A DNA stretch of 64,000 nt from Ktedonospora formicarum (lineage in GTDB: Bacteria; Chloroflexota; Ktedonobacteria; Ktedonobacterales; Ktedonobacteraceae): contig NZ_BNJF01000008.1 in NCBI RefSeq assembly GCF_016587355.1, positions 124,001-188,000 on the forward strand, written 5' to 3'. Made by a program: the position numbers and the translations under genes. The notes under the pieces are model-generated. The model did not search any database. It was not told the origin of the DNA and saw only the letters and a list, made by a program, of their open reading frames with translations. Below, in pieces: positions 1 to 7,444 of the stretch; within the stretch, counting starts at the first letter, position 1; every line of letters begins with the position of its first letter.

Positions 1-534
1 TTGCACAAGACCTGTTAGCACCTCCAACTCTCGCTCTGTCAGATCTGTTTCTTTGCGGGAAGATGGGATCGCCGAGAGAGAAGGTGAAGAGGCGCCATGA
101 GATGCATAAGAAAGAATACGACTCATCATCTCTGGCTGGACCGTCATCTCGTTGCGCGCTGCGGCACGGATGGCCCGAAACAGGGTTGCTCGATCCGTCT
201 CTTTGAGCAAGTATCCGCAGGCTCCCAGTTGCAAGCCTCGTATCATGAGATCATCTTCGTTATAGGTCGTCAAAATCAAAACGGCAATATGCGGCCAGTC
301 GGCACGAATACGTTTGATGGTTTCCAATCCATCCATGCCCGGCATCCGTAAATCCATCAGGACCACATCAGGTTGTTCTCTACCAACCACCTGGAGGGCT
401 GAGGCACCATCTCCTGCATCACCAACCAGGACAAACCCCTCGTCGGCCTCTTCCAACATAAAACGTAGCCCCTCACGCACAATGAGGTGGTCATCAACGA
501 CGACAATCCGAATGGTTGGTTGTTCTTCTCTCAT
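1..534 (-). CDS. NarL/FixJ-type response regulator, cut by left window edge
   Basis: DNA-binding response regulator partner of the adjacent histidine kinase. The 178 visible residues contain a full receiver domain: acidic pair at 14-15, phosphoacceptor Asp61 in the VLMDLRMPG motif, the conserved Thr in ILTTYNEDD and Lys in YLLKETD. The protein then enters a LuxR-type helix-turn-helix (LTERELEVL) and is cut by the window start, so the recognition helix is not visible. Its ATG (532-534) overlaps the TGA of the kinase gene (534-536) as TGATG, implying translational coupling and stoichiometric expression. Family membership is secure; the regulated genes are unknown. Confidence 0.93.
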   Translation of the reverse strand, partial: MREEQPTIRIVVVDDHLIVREGLRFMLEEADEGFVLVGDAGDGASALQVVGREQPDVVLMDLRMPGMDGLETIKRIRADWPHIAVLILTTYNEDDLMIRGLQLGACGYLLKETDRATLFRAIRAAARNEMTVQPEMMSRILSYASHGASSPSLSAIPSSRKETDLTERELEVLTGLVQ

Positions 535-1910
535 CAGAGAACCCCTCCTCTCGTCTGTGTGGGAAGGTGCAAGCGAAGTACGGTTCCGTGCCCTTCTGCA
601 CTCTCAATCATCAGGTGGCCCCCACAAAGATGAGCACGCTCACGCAATCCCAGAAGACCATAGTGACCTTGTAGCGTGGCGAGGGCAGCGCTCTCGATGC
701 CTCTCCCGTCATCACCTATTTCAATGGTCAGGAAGTCCTCTTGGAACCGAGCGCAAATGTTCACCTGTTGTGCCTGGGAATGACGGGCGACATTGGTCAG
801 TCCTTCCGTGATGGCACGCAGCACATGCTCACAGAGAGCAGAAGGTGTCTGTGCAAGCGCAGCGATATCAGCGACGCATACGATGGATGTGGTCTCTCTA
901 AAACGATCGATCTCCCTATGTAGCGCTTGGAGTAGATCATGAGGGCCGAGCGCATTGGCACGCAGATCATCGATGGCGGTACGGGCCTCCGCCAGTGTTG
1001 CCCGGGCGCGAGACATGGCCTGCTGAACCAGTTCGCGAGCGCGCTCATACCGCTTTTTCTCCAGATGTTGATCGATACGCTCCAATTGCAATGTCAGACC
1101 CACCAAATCCTGTGCCAGCGTATCGTGTAACTCGCGCGCCAAACGCTGCCGCTCGTTCACCAGGGTCAATTCTTCCATGCGCATCGCAAAGGCTGCCAGT
1201 TGGAGATGAGCTGCTTCCAACCGACTGCGAGCATGGGCCTGTTGAATCAAAAGCAGAATCCACCCGATAAGAAAGACCACCAGAAGCAAAACGGACTCAA
1301 GCGTCATCCAGATGGTCATTTGCAGTATCTGGATGATGGTCGTTGCAAGAAAGAGGGCAAGAAAGCAGGCGACAATGATCACGATGTTCCTGATCTGTTT
1401 GAGCACATTCAGCGCTTCAATGACCAGAACCAAATAGAACCCAAGTGTGATGATCAGGTCGGACCACATGAGGCTCAGAGTAAAAACACATCCGGCCTGG
1501 AAGAGAAAATAGAGCCAGGACCAGCGCTGCGGGAATCTGTCTGAAAGGCACAGATAGTGAAGCAGGAAATGCAAGACCATCAACAGCAAAAAGATCACAT
1601 TCAGAGGAGCAGAGAGATGCTCAAAACGTGGCGGCGGGAGTGGACCTGATGACGGTGGGAGCAATGTACGTTGTAAGGAAGGGATAGAACTGGTCATGAT
1701 GATGGCAAAACTACTGAACGGAAGCTTGATCTGGTCTTCTAGAAGGATCCGCGCACATCCCCAGAAAGAAACAGCGCCCACCCACAAGAGGAGGAACCAG
1801 AGCAGAGAACGCCGATCTGATCCAGATGCAGATAGATCCTTCAGAGAAAGATTCCCAGTGGATGTTCTCTGTTGCTCGCTCTTACCTCGTCTGTGCATCT
1901 CTGTGCCCAT
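534..1910 (-). CDS. membrane sensor histidine kinase (HisKA_3 / NarX-DesK type)
   Basis: Sensor kinase of 458 aa. After a charged N-terminus there are several hydrophobic segments (about 35-55, 103-122, 133-150, 152-168, 176-197, 203-223) and no large extracellular loop, suggesting an intramembrane-sensing kinase. The dimerisation/phosphoacceptor helix ERQRLARELHDTLAQDL places the phosphorylated His at residue 262. The C-terminal ATPase domain shows the N box (EGLTNVARHS) and a G box (DDGRG, then GLLGLRERA). It is followed directly by the NarL-type regulator with a TGATG overlap, so the two form an operon. The signal sensed cannot be told from sequence. The 2.2-kb serine hydrolase is divergent and could be a target, but nothing in the sequence proves it. 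Confidence 0.92.
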   Translation of the reverse strand: MGTEMHRRGKSEQQRTSTGNLSLKDLSASGSDRRSLLWFLLLWVGAVSFWGCARILLEDQIKLPFSSFAIIMTSSIPSLQRTLLPPSSGPLPPPRFEHLSAPLNVIFLLLMVLHFLLHYLCLSDRFPQRWSWLYFLFQAGCVFTLSLMWSDLIITLGFYLVLVIEALNVLKQIRNIVIIVACFLALFLATTIIQILQMTIWMTLESVLLLVVFLIGWILLLIQQAHARSRLEAAHLQLAAFAMRMEELTLVNERQRLARELHDTLAQDLVGLTLQLERIDQHLEKKRYERARELVQQAMSRARATLAEARTAIDDLRANALGPHDLLQALHREIDRFRETTSIVCVADIAALAQTPSALCEHVLRAITEGLTNVARHSQAQQVNICARFQEDFLTIEIGDDGRGIESAALATLQGHYGLLGLRERAHLCGGHLMIESAEGHGTVLRLHLPTQTRGGVL

Positions 1911-2170
1911 AGCGCCCCCAAGACGTATCTGCGGTGAAAAGTCATGGCTCTAGTATATCACCCTCCGCTCGCTGTTTCATTGTCCTTTTCTCCACCTGCT
2001 GCATGCCTCTTTCGCCATGGCGGAAGAGACAGGGACAAAGAGACCTGTCTGGAAAGGTAGGGCCAGATTGGCGCAAGAGACGATGTGGGCGCAAGTGAGC
2101 CCCGCTATACTTGGTGTCAGGTAGCAAGCGTGCGGACCACGCACCTGTATTGCTACCTCATGTGATGAAT

Positions 2171-2193
2171 CACCTCTCAGAAGATGAGAGGTG
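2171..2193. promoter_or_regulatory. perfect 9-bp inverted repeat in the kinase/hydrolase intergenic region
   Basis: In the 309-bp divergent spacer (1911-2219) the arms CACCTCTCA (2171-2179) and TGAGAGGTG (2185-2193) are perfectly complementary around a 5-nt loop. They end 26 nt upstream of the hydrolase ATG, so this is either a 5'-UTR hairpin or a dimeric operator. A weaker 7-bp inverted repeat (AGACAGG / CCTGTCT, 2027-2050) lies in the same spacer. No other gene is visible there. Confidence 0.45.
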
Positions 2194-2219
2194 AAGAGAA
2201 GAAGGAGAGAAAAAATCTC

Positions 2220-3476
2220 ATGAACGCGAAGCCTTCGTTTTTTCATACACCTATAACTCGTCGTCGGGTCGTACAGACGGCAGGTGTTACATCTTTGCTG
2301 GCGGCTGGTGGTCTGCTGGCCTTTCAGGGCTACCGGTCCGCTTTTGCTGCTCCTGCCACCACCTCTTCCCTTCCTGCGACGCTGGCTCCAGGAGGAGAGC
2401 TGGATCAGTATGTCCAGCAACTGGCACAACAGGATCAGTTTTCCGGCACGTTCCTCCTCGCCCAAAGAGACAAACCGGTGCTGTTGCGAGCCTATGGGAT
2501 GGCGAATAAAGCACGTCATATTCCCAATGGCCCTCAGACCCTCTATGCGACCGCCTCAATTGCCAAGTCGTTCACTGCCACTGCCATCGCACAACTAGCC
2601 CAACAACAGAAGCTCACCTTTACCGATCCCATCGGCAAGTATCTGCAAGGTTTCCCTGCTGACATTGCCGATTCAGTCACCATCCATCAGTTATTGACCC
2701 ATACCTCCGGGATGGGGGATTTTCATCTAGCCCCCGATTACCAGGCCAAGCTCGCCACCTGGCAGAGCGCTGCTGAAACCCTGAATGGCTTGCTGGAGAT
2801 TATCAAGCAGCAGCCGTTACAGTCTACTCCTGGAACGGCCTTTTCCTACAGCAATTCAGGCTATGTTACTCTGGGGGCGATTGTCGCACACGTCTCAGGG
2901 ATGGACTATTATGACTATATCCACCAGCACGTCTTCGCGGCGGCTGGCATGAGCAAAAGCCGCTTTTACACGAAGCCACAGCGAGAGCGGAGGGGGGATA
3001 TTGCGCATCCCTATAATAGCGAGCACATAGATATCAGTGCGAATCAAGGCTTCATTGGAGAACCCGCAGGTGACGCCTATACGACCGTGGAGGATCTCTT
3101 GCGCTATAGTCGGGCACTGCAAACACATCATTTGCTCAACCCCTCATTCACCGATCTGCTCATGACAGGCAAGGTTGCAGTCCCGCCGCCTCCCACCCCA
3201 AATGGACCGGTTCCAACGGCATCTTCCGGGCAACAACCCCAGGGGACTCCTATGCCGTTGCCGCAGCGAAGTGTCAAGCAGGCCTATGGTCTGCTTGACT
3301 CGCTGACCAATGGGATACGTTCAGTCTGGCATACTGGAGGCTCTGAGGGCGCTTCCACGATCTTCGAGATGTTTCCCACGCTGGGCTACAATCTTGTCAT
3401 CCTGAGTAATTATGGAGGGCAAGATTCGTTTATGAAGCTGATAATGAGGGCTGAGATGCTCATCATCCAAGGGTAG
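2220..3476 (+). CDS. Tat-exported serine hydrolase (beta-lactamase class C / S12 family)
   Basis: 418-aa penicillin-binding-protein-like hydrolase. The start at 2220 is preferred because it places a twin-arginine signal (TRRRVVQ, about 13-19) followed by a hydrophobic stretch and an AFAAPA cleavage region near the N-terminus, with a GGAG-type ribosome site 12 nt upstream. Catalytic motifs of the S12 family are all present: SIAK (Ser113 nucleophile, Lys116), YSN (Tyr210) and HTG (His371-Gly373). Expected outside the membrane. A Pro-rich insert at about 321-350 separates the YSN and HTG lobes. Members include D-Ala-D-Ala carboxypeptidases, esterases and class C beta-lactamases; which activity applies cannot be decided here. 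Confidence 0.9.
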   Translation: MNAKPSFFHTPITRRRVVQTAGVTSLLAAGGLLAFQGYRSAFAAPATTSSLPATLAPGGELDQYVQQLAQQDQFSGTFLLAQRDKPVLLRAYGMANKARHIPNGPQTLYATASIAKSFTATAIAQLAQQQKLTFTDPIGKYLQGFPADIADSVTIHQLLTHTSGMGDFHLAPDYQAKLATWQSAAETLNGLLEIIKQQPLQSTPGTAFSYSNSGYVTLGAIVAHVSGMDYYDYIHQHVFAAAGMSKSRFYTKPQRERRGDIAHPYNSEHIDISANQGFIGEPAGDAYTTVEDLLRYSRALQTHHLLNPSFTDLLMTGKVAVPPPPTPNGPVPTASSGQQPQGTPMPLPQRSVKQAYGLLDSLTNGIRSVWHTGGSEGASTIFEMFPTLGYNLVILSNYGGQDSFMKLIMRAEMLIIQG

Positions 3477-3850
3477 ACGGACCTCTCCATCTCTCTTGTT
3501 GAGGGATGCCCAGAATATCGACCACCATTGCTCATGTGATCTCTCCTGTTGTTGCAGAATGCTCTTCTGTCACAGAAACGTTCCACTCTGCGCTTGAGAA
3601 ACAAGAAGCGAACAGACTGATCGATATGTGCAAATATTCTGGGTCTCCTTCCCGGCGAAATGATCCGTTACATCAAGAGGAAAGGTCAGAAAAAGCGCCG
3701 GAGGCTCGTCCGTTCGCCGCAAACGAACGGTTTTGACACTTGCAACAGCGCTCCTACAAGCACTTCGATGTGATCGACTTTTTGAACCTCCTCAAATGTC
3801 GCGAGCTGAAACATGTCTGTGTTCACTCCTAATATAGGATCTTTTTTAGT
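3477..3850. other. no recognisable gene
   Basis: 374 bp between the hydrolase and the glycosyltransferase remnant. Short open frames exist but none has a recognisable domain or ribosome site. The stretch is probably debris from the same decay that left the two remnants downstream. Confidence 0.4.
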
Positions 3851-4033
3851 GTGGCTGGCTTCTTCCACCAGTACTACCTGACCGTGATGGCTCCGGCCAT
3901 TGCCGCACTCGTTGGCATTGGTCTGGTGACGATGTGGCAGGACTATCGTCGTGGGGGGTGGCGAAGCTGGCTCTTGCCAATCGCGGTCGTCGCCACCACG
4001 GCAGAGCAGGTCTTTCTCTTGAGCGTTTATTAA
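3851..4033 (+). pseudogene. glycosyltransferase family 39-like C-terminal fragment
   Basis: A 60-residue remnant reading FFHQYYLTVMAPAIAALVGI followed by a charged loop and another hydrophobic segment. This pattern (HQYY, then an APAIAAL membrane helix) recalls the late transmembrane region of ArnT/PMT-type membrane glycosyltransferases. A stop lies in frame just upstream (3830) and the frame ends at a TAA, so only one or two helices of a roughly 600-aa protein remain. Assignment is from motif memory and is moderate. Confidence 0.5.
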
Positions 4034-4535
4034 GGAATTTTACTGTGCCGACTTTTCTCATACATCCTTCACAGCCAATTCGAGGCGTTCTCCTGTCAAT
4101 GAAGCATTGGATGGGATTCTCGTTCGCGCTCCGCTGCTTCCCATTGAAACATATCTTGAGCAACAAATCCCACCCGTTAAAACTCATTTTCAGCGAGCAC
4201 TGGCAGTAGGGAGTCTCGACCTACTCGACGAATTAGTGCGTCCTGCGGCCAACCAGAACGATCTGGTACGTCGTAAGCGTGCACTACTTCGCTATCATAT
4301 CAGGATGGCAACGCGACCCACCCCTTATGAGCTCTTCGCTGGCGTCGCCCTTGCTCATTGGGACAAGCAGACAGAACTCGCTCTTGCTTCTACTGAGCCA
4401 ATCCTCTCCGTTCGCCCTGACATGGAATGGCTTATGCGACTCATTTGGCGGCTAGATACGCGAAATAGAGGTTATGTTGCTCGGAACCCACGCCGCAAGC
4501 ACACTGATACCAACGCTGGAAGAGCGGTTACGTGA
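4023..4535 (+). pseudogene. lantibiotic dehydratase (LanB) N-terminal fragment
   Basis: Open in one frame from 4023 to the TGA at 4535, without a convincing ATG. It reads LVRAPLLPIETYL near the front and then LLRYHIRMATRPTPYELFAG, the hallmark of the N-terminal domain of lanthipeptide dehydratases that glutamylate and eliminate Ser/Thr of a precursor peptide. Only about 140 of the usual 800-1000 residues remain, and the last 25 residues drift from the family. No precursor peptide, cyclase or elimination domain lies nearby, so this is a relic of a lost lanthipeptide cluster, not a working enzyme. Confidence 0.65.
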
Positions 4536-4680
4536 CCGTCTTGCTTACTGTACCAGGTGCTTGAACGACCAGAGAACCATCTCCCTGCTCCCACGTGATG
4601 TTGTCTCGTACAGGAAAAAGATCGCATTTCCTACACAATAAGTGAATTTCCTCCCATAAAACGAATACATTTGCGCCCAA

Positions 4681-5535
4681 CTATGCTTCCCTAACGGGAA
4701 GAAATGTCGGGTTCCGTTCTTGGAGAAGATCGTCCATACGGCTTCGAACCGATTCTTTCCATTCAGGATGGGTAAGAATATAAAACTTTTCGTCACGGAT
4801 AGCCTTGAAGACAATGTCAGCAATGTGAAAGGGAGGCATCCCAGACTGGATCGCCTGGCGCATAAATTGCAGCATTGCCTCCTCCTGGGGGCTTGCTTCC
4901 CTTTGAACTGAGGCATTTTGCAGATTGAGAGGACGATTGCGAGCTGCATCCAGAATGCGCGTGTTCACAAAACCTGGGCAGAGGACAGAAACTTTGATTT
5001 TAGCTTCAGTAAGGGTTAGCTCGTGGAAGAGCGTCTCGGAAAGCGCGACAATGGCATGTTTCGTCACGGGATAAATGCCGCCTGGGCTGGAGACTAATCC
5101 CGCCATTGATGCCGTGTTAATGATATGTCCCTCACTATTCTGAGCGAGCATAGGTGGCAGAAACGCGTGAACCCCATGAATAACGCCCCACAGGTTGACG
5201 CCCACTACCCACTGCCAATCGGCCAAACTGCTCTCCCACACCGTCGAACCAGCGCTGACACCAGCATTATTGAAGAGTAGATGTACTTCGCCATAGGTCT
5301 GGAAGGTGAGTTCAGCCAGCCTCTGGACATCGGAAGCCTTGGACACATCGGTCTGCACAGCCAAAACCTGTGCGCCACTCATCTTCAGCTCTTCCGCAAC
5401 CCGCTTGAGGGCAGACTCCTCCACATCAGCCAACACAACCTTCATCCCCAATGACGCGCTCTTTTGGGCTAGTGCCTGGCCAATGCCACTGGCTGCTCCA
5501 GTTACGACAGCCACTTTGCTCTGGAATTCCTTCAT
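4681..5535 (-). CDS. short-chain dehydrogenase/reductase
   Basis: 284-aa NAD(P)-dependent oxidoreductase of the classical SDR type. Visible motifs: cofactor-binding TGAASGIG (12-19), an acidic residue at the end of beta-2 (VVLADVEE) that favours NAD(H), NNAG, and the catalytic Tyr-x3-Lys in YPVTKHA. A GGTGAGG ribosome site precedes the ATG. It lies 312 bp downstream of, and in the same orientation as, a TetR regulator. The substrate is unknown; the C-terminal extension beyond the catalytic fold fits the group of SDRs acting on varied alcohols and ketones. Confidence 0.9.
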   Translation of the reverse strand: MKEFQSKVAVVTGAASGIGQALAQKSASLGMKVVLADVEESALKRVAEELKMSGAQVLAVQTDVSKASDVQRLAELTFQTYGEVHLLFNNAGVSAGSTVWESSLADWQWVVGVNLWGVIHGVHAFLPPMLAQNSEGHIINTASMAGLVSSPGGIYPVTKHAIVALSETLFHELTLTEAKIKVSVLCPGFVNTRILDAARNRPLNLQNASVQREASPQEEAMLQFMRQAIQSGMPPFHIADIVFKAIRDEKFYILTHPEWKESVRSRMDDLLQERNPTFLPVREA

Positions 5536-5847
5536 GTTACCTCACCCCTTGGTATCACCTGTTTGATCGTTCTTTCCCAGTTGGAAATTCCCCTGAAGAA
5601 TGCTCTACCATCGTCTAGGAATTCACTTCTTTTGTCGCTTCTCCAGAGATGGAGCATCTTCTCAGGCTATCCACCTTCATTTAGCATACTGTGTGAACTT
5701 TCTACGAGAAATCTCTATCGTTTCTTTCCAGTATCCCCCTTCCTGGATTCTCGGCTATCTTGAGCGTAGAAATGGAGTATTCATTATCGTTCACCCCTTC
5801 ATGGTTTTGCAAACATGGCCTCCAGAGCAATTGGGACAGCAAGCACC
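5536..5847. other. intergenic region without gene
   Basis: 312 bp between the TetR stop and the SDR start, both read leftwards. I see no credible coding frame or strong hairpin. It may carry the SDR promoter, but no good -35/-10 pair was found by eye. Confidence 0.4.
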
Positions 5848-6459
5848 TCATTTCTGCTCCAGAGGGACCTTGAGGAGGCGTAGGGCAATCTCGACGGAGG
5901 GCGCATGCTGCTGAAACTGCTCCGGGTTGTGCAAGATCCACCAGCTCATCCCCTCAAGATATGCTGTCAGAGCAATCACCAGCTGATCAGGATCACCTTG
6001 GGCTACTTCTCCAGCTTGCTGAGCTTCGACAATCAATTGTCTGAGCAACTCCAACAAGGCTCGGCCCTGGTCGCGCACCCGTTCACGCAGGTCATTTGGC
6101 ATCGTCTCAATGATTTGCCCTTGATCGAGTAAATGGAAAAACTCTGGGTACGTGCGTCTCCCCTCGAAAAGTTGCGATACCAGCAATGCCAACCGTTCCC
6201 CCGGCGTCCCTTGCATCTGGAGAAAATGATGCAATTCCGCAGGGCTAGCCTCGATGACTTGCTCAATCAACGCATGGAAAATGGCCTCTTTATTGGTAAA
6301 GTAGCGGTACGCCAGCCCTTGACTGACGTTTGCTTCCGCAGCAATGTCAGCAATGGTCATCGCCCTGCCTTGGCGTACAAAAACCTTGCGGGCGGCATCC
6401 AGAAGTTTGGCGCGTCGCGCCTCGCGAATTTCATGATTTGCAGTTGTTGTCCGGGGCAT
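5848..6459 (-). CDS. TetR/AcrR family transcriptional repressor
   Basis: 203 aa. The N-terminal DNA-binding domain is typical (LLDAARKVFVRQGRAMTIADIA, then VSQGLAYRYFTNKEAIF for the turn and recognition helix). The remaining 140 residues are an alpha-helical ligand/dimerisation domain without recognisable ligand specificity. The gene has its own promoter with an overlapping palindrome (separate entry), consistent with autorepression, and sits upstream of an SDR gene in the same direction, a likely target. A lateral operon role is inference. Confidence 0.92.
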   Translation of the reverse strand: MPRTTTANHEIREARRAKLLDAARKVFVRQGRAMTIADIAAEANVSQGLAYRYFTNKEAIFHALIEQVIEASPAELHHFLQMQGTPGERLALLVSQLFEGRRTYPEFFHLLDQGQIIETMPNDLRERVRDQGRALLELLRQLIVEAQQAGEVAQGDPDQLVIALTAYLEGMSWWILHNPEQFQQHAPSVEIALRLLKVPLEQK

Positions 6460-6495
6460 ATTCCGATTCTCTCTTTGAATAAATTTTCATTCATA

Positions 6496-6536
6496 ATTAT
6501 AGCAGGAGAAACTGCTGTTTTCAAGGACTTGAAAAC
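6496..6536 (-). promoter_or_regulatory. sigma70-like promoter and palindromic operator of the TetR gene
   Basis: Read leftwards: -35 TTGAAA (6519-6524), 17-bp spacer, -10 TATAAT (6496-6501), ahead of the ATG at 6459. A near-perfect palindrome GTTTTCAAGGACTTGAAAAC (6517-6536; 9-bp arms, 2-bp centre) covers the -35 box, the classic place for TetR-family autorepression. A weaker TGAAT...ATTCA repeat (6476-6493) lies between the -10 and the gene. Confidence 0.65.
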
Positions 6537-6602
6537 AAATGAGGTGGGTTACACGAAATTTCGCTGGTTTCGCAAGTGGAGAGCTCATGATATGAAACGC
6601 TC

Positions 6603-7031
6603 TTGCAAGAGATGGCTAATCCTCAAACGACCGTTGGCTCACTCGCACCAGCTCTCGCGCACTTTCCCAAGGTGACCAACAGCTTTGCGCCAGGCCTCTT
6701 TCACTGCTATGACATACCAGGTCTTCCTCGTACCAACCATAATCTGGAGCAATGTTTCGGGGCGGTACGTCATCATGAGCGACGACCTACAGGACGACGT
6801 GGTGCTGTTCCGAGCCTGGTGGTGCGCGGCTCCGTTCGTGTGGTCACGGCGCTTGCTGCGCGTTTTTCCTGCTTTACTGCGGAAGAGTTATGTCTGCGAG
6901 ATTATCAATTATAGCGTCTGATCCGTGAACATCTGATGTATCGGCATGAGGCGCGGCGTCGCCAATTCCGCTTCCGCAAGAACCCTGCTGCTTACCTGGC
7001 TCAGATCGAAGCTTGCTTGCTCCAGACATGA
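6603..7031 (+). pseudogene. transposase C-terminal fragment with in-frame stop
   Basis: Reads GLFHCYDIPGLPRTNHNLEQ and RHHERRPTGRRG, a pattern I associate with the end of a DDE transposase family that I cannot name. A TAG at 6912-6914 interrupts it, after which the same frame continues RLIREHLMYRHEARRRQFRF to a TGA at 7029-7031. So one copy was first truncated at its front and then hit by a nonsense mutation. It abuts the IS630 remnant at 7028. Confidence 0.5.
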
Positions 7032-7444
7032 TTGCTGTTCTTGGAAAAAATGAGCTCAAGCCGTGGCTGAAAAAGAGTTGGCGTATTCCCACCGAGGCGA
7101 ATGCCAATTGTGTGTATCACATGGAAGATGTGCTCGATGTTTACACCAGGCCCTATAATGCAAGCCATCCGTTGATATGCATGGATGAGGGAGGCAAAAC
7201 CTTGCAAGCGCAGGCCCATGATCCTCTCCCAATGCGAGCAGGCCAGGCCGAGTGGGAGGGTGACAAACATGAATGGGAGAGGACCTGCAGCGTGTTTCTG
7301 GCGGTGGAACCCCTTGCGGGCAAGCGCATCATTGAAGCGAGGGCACGGCGTACAAAAGAGGATTGGGCGTATTTTCTGCGCGAGCTCATCGAGATTCACT
7401 CTCCTCATGCAAAGAAGATTGTGCTGGTGATGGACAATCTCAAT
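7028..7444 (+). pseudogene. IS630-family transposase, 5' part (interrupted by group II introns)
   Basis: Reads LKPWLKKSWRIPTEANAN, then VYHMEDVLDVYTRPYNASHP, LICMDEGGKTL (first catalytic Asp of the DDE domain) and VLVMDNLN (second Asp). The N-terminal helix-turn-helix half is missing. After the codon for Asn (ending 7444) the frame is replaced by an intron 5' end (GTGCGA). The gene resumes in the same frame at 16266 with IHSPASFYQVF, so the two pieces are exons of a single interrupted transposase (see 16266-16568). Confidence 0.85.
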
